From contig DIEE01000248.1 in the NCBI GenBank assembly GCA_002418465.1, positions 4,733 through 31,870 of the forward strand: 27,138 bases of DNA. The letters run 5' to 3'. The translations under genes and the position numbers were made by a program. Below, piece after piece: positions 15,244 to 22,548 of the stretch (position 1 is the stretch's first letter; the number at the start of each line of letters is the position of its first letter). The notes under the pieces were generated by a model, which did not search any database, was not told the origin of the DNA, and saw only the letters and a list, made by a program, of their open reading frames with translations. Source of the DNA: Pseudomonas sp. UBA5782 (GTDB lineage: Bacteria; Pseudomonadota; Gammaproteobacteria; Pseudomonadales; Pseudomonadaceae).

Positions 15244-15446
15244 GCGTCCGCCTCCAGGAGGTCCTTCAGGCGGTTCGCTGCTTTGTCTGCAGCCTGGGCT
15301 TCGGAAAGTAGATCCTCCGCTTGCTGGTCCAGGACATCGGCCTTGGCGGTCTTGATGCCGGCGGCGCGGCGGTTCTTCGCGGCCAGGCCTTCCAGCTTCG
15401 CGATGGTCTTCGTGAATACGTTGAGGATCGAGGCGACCTTAGACAT
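15240..15446 (-). CDS. Small helical protein (68 residues), unknown
   Basis: The ATG at 15446 has GGAGGGG upstream. The product (MSKVASILNVFTKTIAKLEG...) is Ala/Lys/Leu-rich and predicted to form two long helices, probably a coiled coil (KADVLDQQAEDLLSEAQAAD). It overlaps the Bro-N gene by ATGA and the preceding gene by 8 bases, so the three form one transcript. I do not recognise a family; small coiled-coil genes in this place are common in phage and plasmid blocks. Confidence 0.65.
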   Translation of the reverse strand: MSKVASILNVFTKTIAKLEGLAAKNRRAAGIKTAKADVLDQQAEDLLSEAQAADKAANRLKDLLEADA

Positions 15447-15648
15447 GGGCGGCCCCTCCCATTTCAACGTCGACCTGGACAGCGATTTCGTCGCGGAGGC
15501 GTAGGACCTGCTTAACGTGGGTGACGTGGCCAATGGTGATGCCGACGATATGTTCCTTGAGGGAAGCGCGGAGGCGGGCCTCAAAACGACAGGTGTGCGG
15601 ACAGCCACCTGCCTCCGTGGATGCGTCGGCGGACCTGAGGCGGGCCAA
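15439..15648 (-). CDS. Small hypothetical protein (69 residues), TTG start
   Basis: The frame opens with TTG at 15648 (GGGA just upstream); no ATG or GTG is available nearby. The C-terminal half (IVGITIGHVTHVKQVLRLRD and EIAVQVDVEMGGAAHV) is ordered-looking, while the N-terminal part has two cysteines (GCPHTC). It overlaps the next gene by 8 bases. Unknown function. The start codon is the weakest part of this call. Confidence 0.45.
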   Translation of the reverse strand: MARLRSADASTEAGGCPHTCRFEARLRASLKEHIVGITIGHVTHVKQVLRLRDEIAVQVDVEMGGAAHV

Positions 15649-15800
15649 TTCCCAATATAGATATCGGTGGCTCGCTGATGAACCAAAACGACATTACCTT
15701 AAGGGTCATCGTTCAGGGCGGGCGTGGAAGGCGGCAGTAGCGCAGCTGCTGTCGGCTTTCCTCCGAGACCGACCAAGGGAACAAGACCAAGGAGGAGGGC

Positions 15801-15929
15801 ATGGATGGGGTCCTCCCCCTTCAGAATCGCCGACGTCGGTATCGTGTGTTGGTCAGGCTCTACGGACCCAGGCAACCGCTGCGCGCCTGCCCGGCTCACG
15901 CCTTCTCACCGTCTTATAGTATCTGGTAG
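15801..15929 (+). CDS. Possible 42-residue basic peptide in an otherwise empty 316-base gap
   Basis: The region 15649-15964 has no clear gene. On the plus strand an ATG at 15801 follows AAGGAGGAGGGC, a near-ideal ribosome site, and opens a frame for an Arg-rich peptide (MDGVLPLQNRRRRYRVLVRL...). The site could be masked, because GGAGGA (15791-15796) can pair with TCCTCC (15811-15816). A reverse-strand frame (15699-15899) is equally open, so coding is unproven. The gap must also hold the promoter of the reverse-strand operon beginning at 15648. Confidence 0.2.
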   Translation: MDGVLPLQNRRRRYRVLVRLYGPRQPLRACPAHAFSPSYSIW

Positions 15930-15964
15930 ATATCCGCCCCCCCGTACTTCCTGGGCTGCGGAGG

Positions 15965-16591
15965 TTATTGACCGCCAACTATGGCGGGTCTGATATCCAA
16001 CCACTCGGCGTAGGCGTCGTCACGCCCAAGAAGGTCGCCTTTCCACGCATACCAAGGGTGGACGCTCAGCCGAGTTGGCCAAGCTCGGCCATTGTTCCTC
16101 CTTCGCACTACGTTGATGGATGACAACTCCTGAAGCGCTCTCTCCAAGGTCCGTGTCGGCAGCCCTATCGCACGCTCCAAGTCGGCCATCTTGCCGAACC
16201 AGTGATTCCGGCCAGCGAGGTTCATCGCGAGGTGGCGCAACAAGCGAACAGCGTTAGGGGAAACCTGATTGTCAAGAAGGTCCAGGAACTTCGCGCCGCT
16301 GACATATTGCTTGTCGCTCCACCAGTCATAAGGAGCTGTGGCCGCCTGTAGCTCCTCTGCGTTCCTGGCCTCGCTGGGCCAGCGCGTGTCCACGCCCACT
16401 TCTACCCCTACTGCCCGTATGAGCCGATGTCTGGGGAGCTTGCGAGTCGCGTGAAGAATCTCTCCTGTAATGGCGTCTACAAAATAGCTATGGCCCTTGC
16501 TTTGGACCACAACGGCATGTCGGGCGCCGATTGGTGTGACAACCGAGCAGGGGGCTTCAGGAGGAGCTTTTTCCCTTGACAGCAGCGTCAT
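15965..16591 (-). CDS. Winged-helix protein resembling RepL-type replication initiators
   Basis: The 208-residue product has a C-terminal helix-turn-helix block: VRLLRHLAMNLAGRNHWFGK, then LERAIGLPTRTLERALQELS, then a hairpin ending in LSVHPWYAWKGD. The order (helices, HTH, beta hairpin, then 'N/HP-x-Y-A-W-K-G') is that of RepL and related plasmid replication or regulatory proteins. The N-terminal part (HAVVVQSKGHSYFVDAITGE) is a small beta region. ATG 16591 overlaps the stop of the upstream gene (ATGA) and follows GAGGCGG; a GTG at 16609 is possible. The role in replication is inferred from similarity of pattern only, and no origin is recognisable. Confidence 0.5.
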   Translation of the reverse strand: MTLLSREKAPPEAPCSVVTPIGARHAVVVQSKGHSYFVDAITGEILHATRKLPRHRLIRAVGVEVGVDTRWPSEARNAEELQAATAPYDWWSDKQYVSGAKFLDLLDNQVSPNAVRLLRHLAMNLAGRNHWFGKMADLERAIGLPTRTLERALQELSSINVVRRRNNGRAWPTRLSVHPWYAWKGDLLGRDDAYAEWLDIRPAIVGGQ

Positions 16592-16884
16592 CGGCCGCCT
16601 CGAAGACACGCAGGAATGAGCGCTTTGCCCCCCTTGCAGGGAGCAACTGGACCAAGTAGTAGCCAGCGAGGGTCGTCTCTGTCGGTATGTGCGACGTCTA
16701 GGAGGTCTTGGTCTTCCCAGGTCAGGCCGGCGATTAACGCCAGGTCTAAGGCTTCTGCGAGACGGACATCCCGTCCTTTTCGATGGGATAGCTTGTCAGC
16801 GAGTACGACAAGGCGGTTGGTATGATTGCGGCGCAGGTGGAGATTCAGGCGAACGATGTCGGATGTAGGAGGGTAGTGCTGCAT
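16588..16884 (-). CDS. Small protein (98 residues), possibly ribbon-helix-helix
   Basis: Residues about 10-55 read VRLNLHLRRNHTNRLVVLAD then KLSHRKGRDVRLAEALDLAL, a beta strand followed by two helices as in RHH-type DNA-binding proteins, though without a diagnostic residue. The remainder is not recognised. AGGATGC precedes the ATG at 16884. Coupling to the RepL-like gene by a 4-base overlap suggests a partner or copy-control role, which is inference. The 232 bases from here to the resolvase show no gene. Confidence 0.5.
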   Translation of the reverse strand: MQHYPPTSDIVRLNLHLRRNHTNRLVVLADKLSHRKGRDVRLAEALDLALIAGLTWEDQDLLDVAHTDRDDPRWLLLGPVAPCKGGKALIPACLRGGR

Positions 16885-17116
16885 GGATAAGCATCCTGGT
16901 GTTGTGATAGGCGAACGCTAGCGCCCCGCCTGGATGATTCCGGGCAGGGCTGGTTCGCGTGCGTGGGAAGGGCTGCACCTGACTCCGAAGGGGAGGTGGT
17001 TGTCTAGCGAGCGTGCAGGCGACCCTGTCGAGGAACAGTGCGCGGAAGACGGGTGCAGGTTCTACAAGGTATGGCCGCAAATGCTGCGGAGTGCTGCCAG
17101 CGACCAAGGGAAGGTG

Positions 17117-17701
17117 TCAGGCGGGGACACTGTCTGCCGCCTTGGACGCCCGGCAAGCCCGCTTCACGGTGGCTGGTGAGACCTTCCAATGCTTGGCGGT
17201 ATCCGCAATGCTTGAGCCTGTTTCGACCCTCCAGGCAGCGATGGCAGCGTCGTCCGCCACCTTCGGCGCGCCCAGCTTCTTACCGTCCGCTCTGGCCTTC
17301 TCGATGCCGGCCATCTGGCGGGCTTTGATGTTGGATCGCTCCAGCTCGGCGACCGCTGCGAGCATGGTCAGCATCATCTTGCCCACTGGGCTGGATAGGT
17401 CGAAACCCTCCCGAAGCGAGACGACGGAAACGCCCTTTGCCTTCAGCGCCTCTACGGTCTCCAGCACGTCGACGGTGTCCCTTCCCAGGCGGTCGATGGC
17501 CGCGACGACGACGGTGTCCCCCTCCCTGGCGTATCCGTGGAGTGCGCCAAATCCCTCCCGCTTCAATGCCTTCGTAGCTCCGCTGGTTGCCTCGTCCGTG
17601 AACCATTTAGCGACGTTGTGGCGTTGGGCGATAGCGTGGCGCTGGGCGTCGACGCTTTGTCCGTCGGAGCTGACGCGTGCATAGGCGAGTACGGCTGACA
17701 T
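17117..17701 (-). CDS. Serine recombinase (resolvase/invertase family)
   Basis: This 194-residue protein has the small serine recombinase catalytic domain: YARVSSDGQSVDAQ with Ser11 as nucleophile, IDRLGRDTVDVLE, and LREGFDLSSPVGKMMLTMLA followed by AELERSNIKARQMAGIEKAR. The C-terminal HTH (SIADTAKHWKVSPATVKRAC) completes it. It resembles Tn3/plasmid resolvases that separate dimers, or invertases. Tandem 13-bp repeats and a distal inverted repeat lie immediately upstream and may be its site or operator. No partner transposase is present. The gene appears intact. Confidence 0.9.
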   Translation of the reverse strand: MSAVLAYARVSSDGQSVDAQRHAIAQRHNVAKWFTDEATSGATKALKREGFGALHGYAREGDTVVVAAIDRLGRDTVDVLETVEALKAKGVSVVSLREGFDLSSPVGKMMLTMLAAVAELERSNIKARQMAGIEKARADGKKLGAPKVADDAAIAAWRVETGSSIADTAKHWKVSPATVKRACRASKAADSVPA

Positions 17702-17716
17702 AAGGGGCTTTCCTTT

Positions 17717-17742
17717 GGGTCACAATGTTGGGTCACATTGTT
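17717..17742. repeat. Tandem 13-bp repeat upstream of the resolvase
   Basis: GGGTCACAATGTT (17717-17729) is followed at once by GGGTCACATTGTT (17730-17742), 12 of 13 identical. The single change also makes ACAATGT...ACATTGT an inverted repeat. It lies 16 bases before the resolvase start codon, where an operator or subsite would be expected. Confidence 0.6.
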
Positions 17743-17772
17743 TTGCAGTGGCTCGCTTTATGTCAACACATT

Positions 17773-17830
17773 TGAGCCAGGTGGAGGCCCCATGCTTAAG
17801 TGTCTGGTGATGACGTCTCAACCTGGCTCA
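17773..17830. repeat. Perfect 10-bp inverted repeat with 38-base spacer
   Basis: TGAGCCAGGT (17773-17782) and ACCTGGCTCA (17821-17830) are exact reverse complements. The 362-base stretch 17702-18063 has no supported gene; apart from this repeat and the tandem repeat at 17717 I see nothing in it. Proximity to the resolvase makes a recombination (res-like) or regulatory site possible. Confidence 0.45.
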
Positions 17831-18063
17831 GGAAGTACACCCTCTGATCCAGGGTCGTCATGCGCATCTTTGATCTGTGCGGATCGCTAGCGGAGGGGCG
17901 CGAAAGCGAAGCATGCCGGGAACAATAAGGACGGAAGTTCGTGCGAGGGACGTTGGCGGGGATTTTTGATGCTCGACGTGGGGGCAGGGGGGGAAGACGT
18001 CAAGCCGTTACATATTCAAAGGCGAACGGATTTTTTTCGGCAAAAATTACCGCGACCATGGCA

Positions 18064-18309
18064 TCAGTCTCGCTCCTTCGGAAAAATCTCGGATGCTTCA
18101 AACAGAGCATGAATCTCCGCGTCTAGGGCCTCTGACGCTTCGATATTAAGGTGTCCTGCTCCTTCCAACACACCTGTGAGCCGAGAGACCGGCACTAAGC
18201 GACAGTGCGGCCTGCCGTTCTTGGTGATGATGAACGCCTCTCCCGCTGCTACACGGTCGGCCCACACTTCGAAATCATTGGCCAGCTCGTCAACGTCAAT
18301 TTCTTGCAT
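18064..18309 (-). CDS. Phd/YefM-family antitoxin without an adjacent toxin
   Basis: The 81-residue product has the Phd DNA-binding domain: a first helix (DELANDFEVWADRVAAGE) then AFIITKNGRPHCRLVPVSRL, followed by a flexible acidic tail that would wrap a toxin. AGGAA precedes the ATG at 18309. The usual downstream toxin (PIN, Doc or RelE type) is absent: after the stop only a 19-codon stub (ATG at 18053) is found before a non-coding stretch. It may have lost its toxin or act as an anti-addiction protein or regulator. Confidence 0.75.
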   Translation of the reverse strand: MQEIDVDELANDFEVWADRVAAGEAFIITKNGRPHCRLVPVSRLTGVLEGAGHLNIEASEALDAEIHALFEASEIFPKERD

Positions 18310-18333
18310 CCTGAATTCCTATACGTGATGCCC

Positions 18334-18579
18334 CTACAGGGCTGCGAATTTGACGAGTGATAAAACCATTGCCGGCACCCCTATGACCACGCCGGTGCCG
18401 AGTAGCAGCGGAAGAAAGATGTCGCTCCAGTATGAGCGCTTCGAAGCAGTTCCACCGAGTGCCGGATCACGTCGAAGGGCTTCGGCCAGCATGCGGCTCG
18501 TCTCCAGTTGGGCCTTGAGGATTTCCGCAATGACGGTTTCGCGGCTTTGGGTGGCTGAAATCATGGTGTCGGGCTTCAT
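18334..18579 (-). CDS. Small membrane-anchored protein (81 residues), unknown
   Basis: A helical polar N-terminal part (ETVIAEILKAQLETSRMLAE) is followed by one C-terminal membrane segment (FLPLLLGTGVVIGVPAMVLS). GGAG precedes the ATG at 18579. No family is recognised. It lies 24 bases upstream of the Phd antitoxin gene on the same strand and may share its transcript. Confidence 0.6.
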   Translation of the reverse strand: MKPDTMISATQSRETVIAEILKAQLETSRMLAEALRRDPALGGTASKRSYWSDIFLPLLLGTGVVIGVPAMVLSLVKFAAL

Positions 18580-18631
18580 ATGTGCACTCCAGCGATTTTT
18601 GGTGAGTTTGCCATTAACCGCCGTCGGGAGG

Positions 18632-19147
18632 TTAGGCGCCTGATGGCTGAGGCTTTTTTTTGCTGGGGCGAAAGTTCGCGCTCCAAAAAATGAGCTGTTC
18701 TTTAGCCTTGGCTCTCGTCGGCGTTTGATCAGTAGCGCCGATAGACTTCAACATCGTAACAAGCTCAATGTCTGACGGAGTTGTCTTGGCGAAAATGACT
18801 CCACTACGCTTCAAATACTCCTTTGCCTTCCGTCGGGCCACCAAGTCGGCGCGAGCAGAAGGCATATTGGACTTAGTGCCATGAGCTAGCTTCCATTGCT
18901 TCGACGCCCCCTGGATTTTAATAAGAATTTGTGCGGCCCATCGCCCCTGCGCGGAGGTTGGCATAAAGTCACTTCTCGCTTCTGTCCACGCGAGCATGTC
19001 GTATATGAACCGTACCTCTTTCTCCTCCAGCATTTGAGCCCAAGGGAAATGTCCGCCCTTCATGCTGACTAGCTTTTGAAACTCCGCAACAACCGGGCTA
19101 GATGTATGTGACGAAAACGTATTGTCGAGCTTCTTCTTTTTGGCCAT
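18632..19147 (-). CDS. Hypothetical basic protein (171 residues)
   Basis: The product begins MAKKKKLDNTF, is rich in Lys and Arg, has a central helical part (EVRFIYDMLAWTEARSDFMP then GRWAAQILIKIQG) and ends in another basic stretch. There is no signal peptide or membrane segment. AGGAG precedes the ATG at 19147. I do not recognise a family; the basic ends suggest nucleic-acid contact, which is inference. Base composition is lower in GC than the core genes. A pair of small palindromes lies 66-97 bases upstream. Confidence 0.6.
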   Translation of the reverse strand: MAKKKKLDNTFSSHTSSPVVAEFQKLVSMKGGHFPWAQMLEEKEVRFIYDMLAWTEARSDFMPTSAQGRWAAQILIKIQGASKQWKLAHGTKSNMPSARADLVARRKAKEYLKRSGVIFAKTTPSDIELVTMLKSIGATDQTPTRAKAKEQLIFWSANFRPSKKKPQPSGA

Positions 19148-19212
19148 GAAGCACTCCTATATCGGCGATCTCCTTATAAGCTCGATTCCACGTCGCATCA
19201 ATAAATAAATAA

Positions 19213-19246
19213 TCTCGCTTCCGAGATAGTCTCGCATCCGAGATTG
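19213..19246. repeat. Two tandem 17-bp units, each a small palindrome
   Basis: TCTCGcttcCGAGA (19213-19226) and TCTCGcatcCGAGA (19230-19243) are the palindromic cores of two 17-base units that match at 15 of 17 positions. The pair sits in the short gap upstream of the gene starting at 19147 and after the end of the gene at 19283. A double operator is more likely than a terminator because no T-run follows. Confidence 0.5.
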
Positions 19247-19282
19247 ATTTGGCCATGATGGTGACTGATTATTCCGGGCTTA

Positions 19283-19545
19283 TCAATAGCCGTCATCTTC
19301 ACCTTCATCTTCCTCGTCGGAAGATTGGCTGTCTGCATTTTCTTCCACATAGGATGCGCAGCCCTCGTTGAATGAGCTCGACTCTGTATTACAGTAAGAG
19401 TCGTCGTCAATCTCGTTTTCCTCAGCCCAGTTATACCCAGCCTCATGACCCGAGCAGTCATCGGTACATTCGAAATTGCTGTCGGTTATGGCGACACATG
19501 TGGTGAAAGCGTAAGGAGCAGGAGCGAAAAGAGAAGGCCTCTCAT
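19283..19545 (-). pseudogene. Small exported acidic Cys-containing protein with an apparent frameshift in its signal peptide
   Basis: From about 19500 down to the stop at 19283 the frame encodes TCVAITDSNFECTDDC, then SGHEAGYNWAEENEIDD and an acidic tail, a form I associate with small exported proteins. In this frame the only start (ATG 19552) gives a poor leader. In another frame, ATG 19545 encodes an excellent signal peptide (MRGLLFSLLLLTLS) that ends at TAA 19486-19488. One base of shift near 19495-19505 would join the two into a normal exported protein of about 85 residues. Either the gene is broken or the base calls are wrong. It lies 48 bases after the kinase gene. Function unknown. Confidence 0.55.
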
Positions 19546-19600
19546 GTCTCATTCTCTGTGGTGCAATATAATTGTCCCGACTGCATTGTCATCAGGTCCT

Positions 19601-21781
19601 TTAATTGCGCGTTCCTTTGCAGGTCGGATACAGCGAGCAACCCCAAAATGCTCTACCTGCGTTAGGACCTCGTTTGGCTTTACGCCTCACCATTTTGGCA
19701 TTACATGCAGGGCATCTGACTATAGATGATGTGGCACTTGCTTGAGCTGTATGCGATGGGCCAGGAGTTGAGTTTCGAGTGGGCGAAGGTTGGGTTTTAA
19801 GAGGGCCGTTTGGGGCGGTCAGCTCAAGCGGCTGATGTGGCGGTAACTTGATCCCTAAGGTCGCGCAATCACGCTCCGCGACCGCGCGTTCGGCTAGAGC
19901 TCGCATGAGCGCGGCATCTGGGTTCGCCTTGCTGGAAGCAAACCTAGATGTTGCACTTTGAAGCGTCGCGAGCCCGGACCTCAGTTTGTTTTGAAAAGTT
20001 GCCTGCTGGGCAGCAGCAGCTGAACGAGCAGAATCTTCGGCTTGTCGGTCTGCGGGGTCCGGCGAAGGGTTGTACCGGAATTTAGCCTCTTGTTCTCTGC
20101 GCCATTGAAGTAGCTTGTTAGTAAGTGACTCTCCAAAGCCAGGTACTGCCATTACTGCGTTTGAGTTTATGTCGGCTGCCGACTCTATTCCAAAGGACGC
20201 CAACGTTGCTTGCTTCGCAGGTCCAATTCCCGAGATTTTTACACGACTGATAAGAAAGCGATCAAGGAACGCATGCTTCTGACGAGCTTCACGAGTTCCT
20301 CGGAGACGTTGAAGTTCGCGTGCAAGATTGCCTTCGATATGCTGATACTGATCAATGTAGCTCTCCAGCTCTTGGCGCAAGCGATACATTTCGGTGAGTC
20401 CGATCCGCTGAAGATATGCGAGCGAAATTGAACGCACTCGGTTGTCGGCGTCTATATATGCTTGGATGATGGGTGAAGGGTCGATCTTTGCTTTTGCTAG
20501 GTGTATTCCAAGAAGTCCCGCAGTGATCCATAAGAGAAATCCTTTCGGGAGATAAACGAAGGCTACGGCAGCCGCGAACATAATTATCCAGCCGACGAGT
20601 CTGTCTTTTACCAGCTTGGTGCGAGCTCGTTCTACAGCCGGTAATGATGGAGGCAAATTTCCCGTCCAAGTAGGCAGGATACTTTCTGGCCGAGGTAGAG
20701 ATGTTGAACGAATAGCTGCAACGATTTTGGAGAAATCGAAGGGGGCTCCATGTGTGCCTACGGCATGGCCAGCGATGGCGTTTGCAGGAAACATTTCCAC
20801 GCCAGACTGACTTTCGATTCTGCACCATATGCAGCTAGACGCGGTGTGCGGAAAGTAGTGTGTAGGTGTTGTTGGGCATCGGCGAAGATTCGCTTCAAGC
20901 TCTTTTAAAAGAATAACCCAACAGCTTGCGTCAGGACGCGATGCGGGATCGAGTCCAAAGGCTGCTTCGAATGCCATCGAAATTGGCGTTGGAAAATCCG
21001 CGAGCTGAATTGCACCAGGGGGAGGGGTTGTTCGTGTATCGTTCTTGCGCACAGTCGAGTAAGCAAAGCGATGTTGAGCGATAGCTTGCCCTAGGGATAA
21101 GTCCGCTCCGCTATAACGGCCAGCGTAAGGATGCTTCCCCATGGAGAGCAATTGGAATATCGCTACAGCAAGCCCAAAATTATCATGTGCACGGGTACGT
21201 TTAGTATTGGCCAGGGATAAACCGTGCAGCTCTGGAGGAGTGAAGTCTTCTGTTCCAACTAGACAAGGGAAGGAGCGTCCGTTGGCTGTAAACTGAAAGC
21301 TATCTGCGTCGATTAAAGCCACTGTGGCGTTTGATGCAACCAGAACGCCCGAGTGGTTGAAGTCTCCGATGACGCATCCGGCATTGTGTACGGTGGCTAC
21401 TGCGCGAGCGATGTTCTGCGCCGCACGTACCAAGAAACGAAAGTCGGCCTTAGGAAACTGGATTTTCCGAGACTTAGGGCTATAGAGCTCATGAACAGGT
21501 CGGTATCCCGACACCAGTCGCATTGCGAAGCCTAAGAAGGCTCCAGAGCTATCGGTAGCGACCACACCAGGGAACGCTACTAAGTCGGTTTTGTCAGCGA
21601 GCCTGCTTTCTACCATTGCGCGGACTTTTGATTCGCGAGAAGTTCGCTTATCTTCTTTGTAAATCTTTACCGCCAAGTCGGCGTGACCTGACAAGGCGTA
21701 GACGTCACCCTCACCACCTCGTCCAAGGCGCTTGCCCAGCTCAATTCGTTTTCCGGCGATTTGAATCGAAGGGGTGTTCAT
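19601..21781 (-). CDS. Membrane-linked protein kinase with HhH and topoisomerase-type zinc finger (TerY-P triad kinase)
   Basis: This 726-residue protein starts with a Ser/Thr-type kinase domain (about 12-300): G-loop LGRGGEGDVY, Lys39 in LAVKIY, catalytic loop VIGDFNHSGVLV with Asp140, and LIDADSF (158-160) in place of DFG. The usual catalytic-loop Lys and metal-binding Asn are Asn142 and Gly145, so catalysis may be atypical. A CxxC knuckle (Cys317, Cys320), two membrane helices (about 397-426), a coiled coil (455-500), helix-hairpin-helix repeats (515-560, SGIGPAKQATLASFG and VPGFGESL) and a C-terminal zinc finger (Cys690, 693, 715, 721) follow. It is the last gene of a VWA-PP2C-kinase operon and probably signals a nucleic-acid or envelope stress. 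Target proteins unknown. Confidence 0.88.
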   Translation of the reverse strand: MNTPSIQIAGKRIELGKRLGRGGEGDVYALSGHADLAVKIYKEDKRTSRESKVRAMVESRLADKTDLVAFPGVVATDSSGAFLGFAMRLVSGYRPVHELYSPKSRKIQFPKADFRFLVRAAQNIARAVATVHNAGCVIGDFNHSGVLVASNATVALIDADSFQFTANGRSFPCLVGTEDFTPPELHGLSLANTKRTRAHDNFGLAVAIFQLLSMGKHPYAGRYSGADLSLGQAIAQHRFAYSTVRKNDTRTTPPPGAIQLADFPTPISMAFEAAFGLDPASRPDASCWVILLKELEANLRRCPTTPTHYFPHTASSCIWCRIESQSGVEMFPANAIAGHAVGTHGAPFDFSKIVAAIRSTSLPRPESILPTWTGNLPPSLPAVERARTKLVKDRLVGWIIMFAAAVAFVYLPKGFLLWITAGLLGIHLAKAKIDPSPIIQAYIDADNRVRSISLAYLQRIGLTEMYRLRQELESYIDQYQHIEGNLARELQRLRGTREARQKHAFLDRFLISRVKISGIGPAKQATLASFGIESAADINSNAVMAVPGFGESLTNKLLQWRREQEAKFRYNPSPDPADRQAEDSARSAAAAQQATFQNKLRSGLATLQSATSRFASSKANPDAALMRALAERAVAERDCATLGIKLPPHQPLELTAPNGPLKTQPSPTRNSTPGPSHTAQASATSSIVRCPACNAKMVRRKAKRGPNAGRAFWGCSLYPTCKGTRN

Positions 21782-22548
21782 CGTCTCGAAATCAGGACCA
21801 ACGTTTTATCATCGTCAGTGCGCTCACACAGCCTGGGACTGTCTAGATATTGCGCGAGCGATGCCGACAGTTCGACAAGCTTCCCTATACCCTCCGCAGC
21901 GTCGACAGATTTGATCATCGGGTCAAAGAAGCGAGCATAGGGTTGCTGTCTTGCATGCTCCAATGCCACTGATTCCAATCCGTCAGAGAACACTGCAAAG
22001 GCATCGTGTTCGAGCTGCCTACGGACCATGTGAAGTCGTGCTGATGGATCATCAGTTACGAAGAATGTAGTTGATGCAAACTCGCCGTTTTCTGGCCAGC
22101 AGAGTGCCTCCCAGGTGCCATTTCTACGGCCTACAAGTGCGCTATCTCCGATCTGTAAGGTCAAGATTTGCTCACCGAAGGCGACAAGCATGACCAGAGT
22201 TGCAGCGAATTGACGGCGTGTGAGTTCACGCCTCGCTGCGACGGCGCTCAATCGGTCTCTAAGGTCGTCTATCCACGACTGAATGACGTCGTCAGTGGGG
22301 AGCTGCTGATTTTCTAGAAACCAAGATTTGAATTTAACGAGAAGATGGCGGCAGACTAAAGTCGCCCCTTGGCCCCCATGGCTTGCACTACCAGCACCGT
22401 CGGACACCACGACACAAAAGGCGCCTGAGCCGAGCAGCCGAACGCCGAACGCATCTTGCTTTCGAGTTCCCAGTCGTTTGTGGGATGTGCCAATACTCGA
22501 AGCTGCTGCCCAGCGCCAGCGGTGCTTAGCCTGCAACGGCCCACCCAT
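21778..22548 (-). CDS. PP2C-family protein phosphatase (TerY-P triad)
   Basis: The 256-residue product is a PPM/PP2C metal-dependent Ser/Thr phosphatase. Visible motifs are KQDAFG with Asp32, VVSDGAGSASHGGQGA with the metal ligands Asp50 and Gly51, LQIGDSALVG, AVFSDGLE and the last metal Asp in TDDDKTLVL. It should oppose the neighbouring kinase. Its start overlaps the VWA gene end by 23 bases, and its stop overlaps the kinase start by 4 (ATGA), showing a tightly coupled operon. No membrane segment or signal peptide is present, so it acts in the cytosol. Confidence 0.88.
   Translation of the reverse strand: MGGPLQAKHRWRWAAASSIGTSHKRLGTRKQDAFGVRLLGSGAFCVVVSDGAGSASHGGQGATLVCRHLLVKFKSWFLENQQLPTDDVIQSWIDDLRDRLSAVAARRELTRRQFAATLVMLVAFGEQILTLQIGDSALVGRRNGTWEALCWPENGEFASTTFFVTDDPSARLHMVRRQLEHDAFAVFSDGLESVALEHARQQPYARFFDPMIKSVDAAEGIGKLVELSASLAQYLDSPRLCERTDDDKTLVLISRR

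Noticed and set aside
17013..17684. 223-codon plus-strand frame opposite the resolvase
   Set aside because: It is antisense to a serine recombinase with all its motifs; its Ser/Ala-rich product is a shadow.
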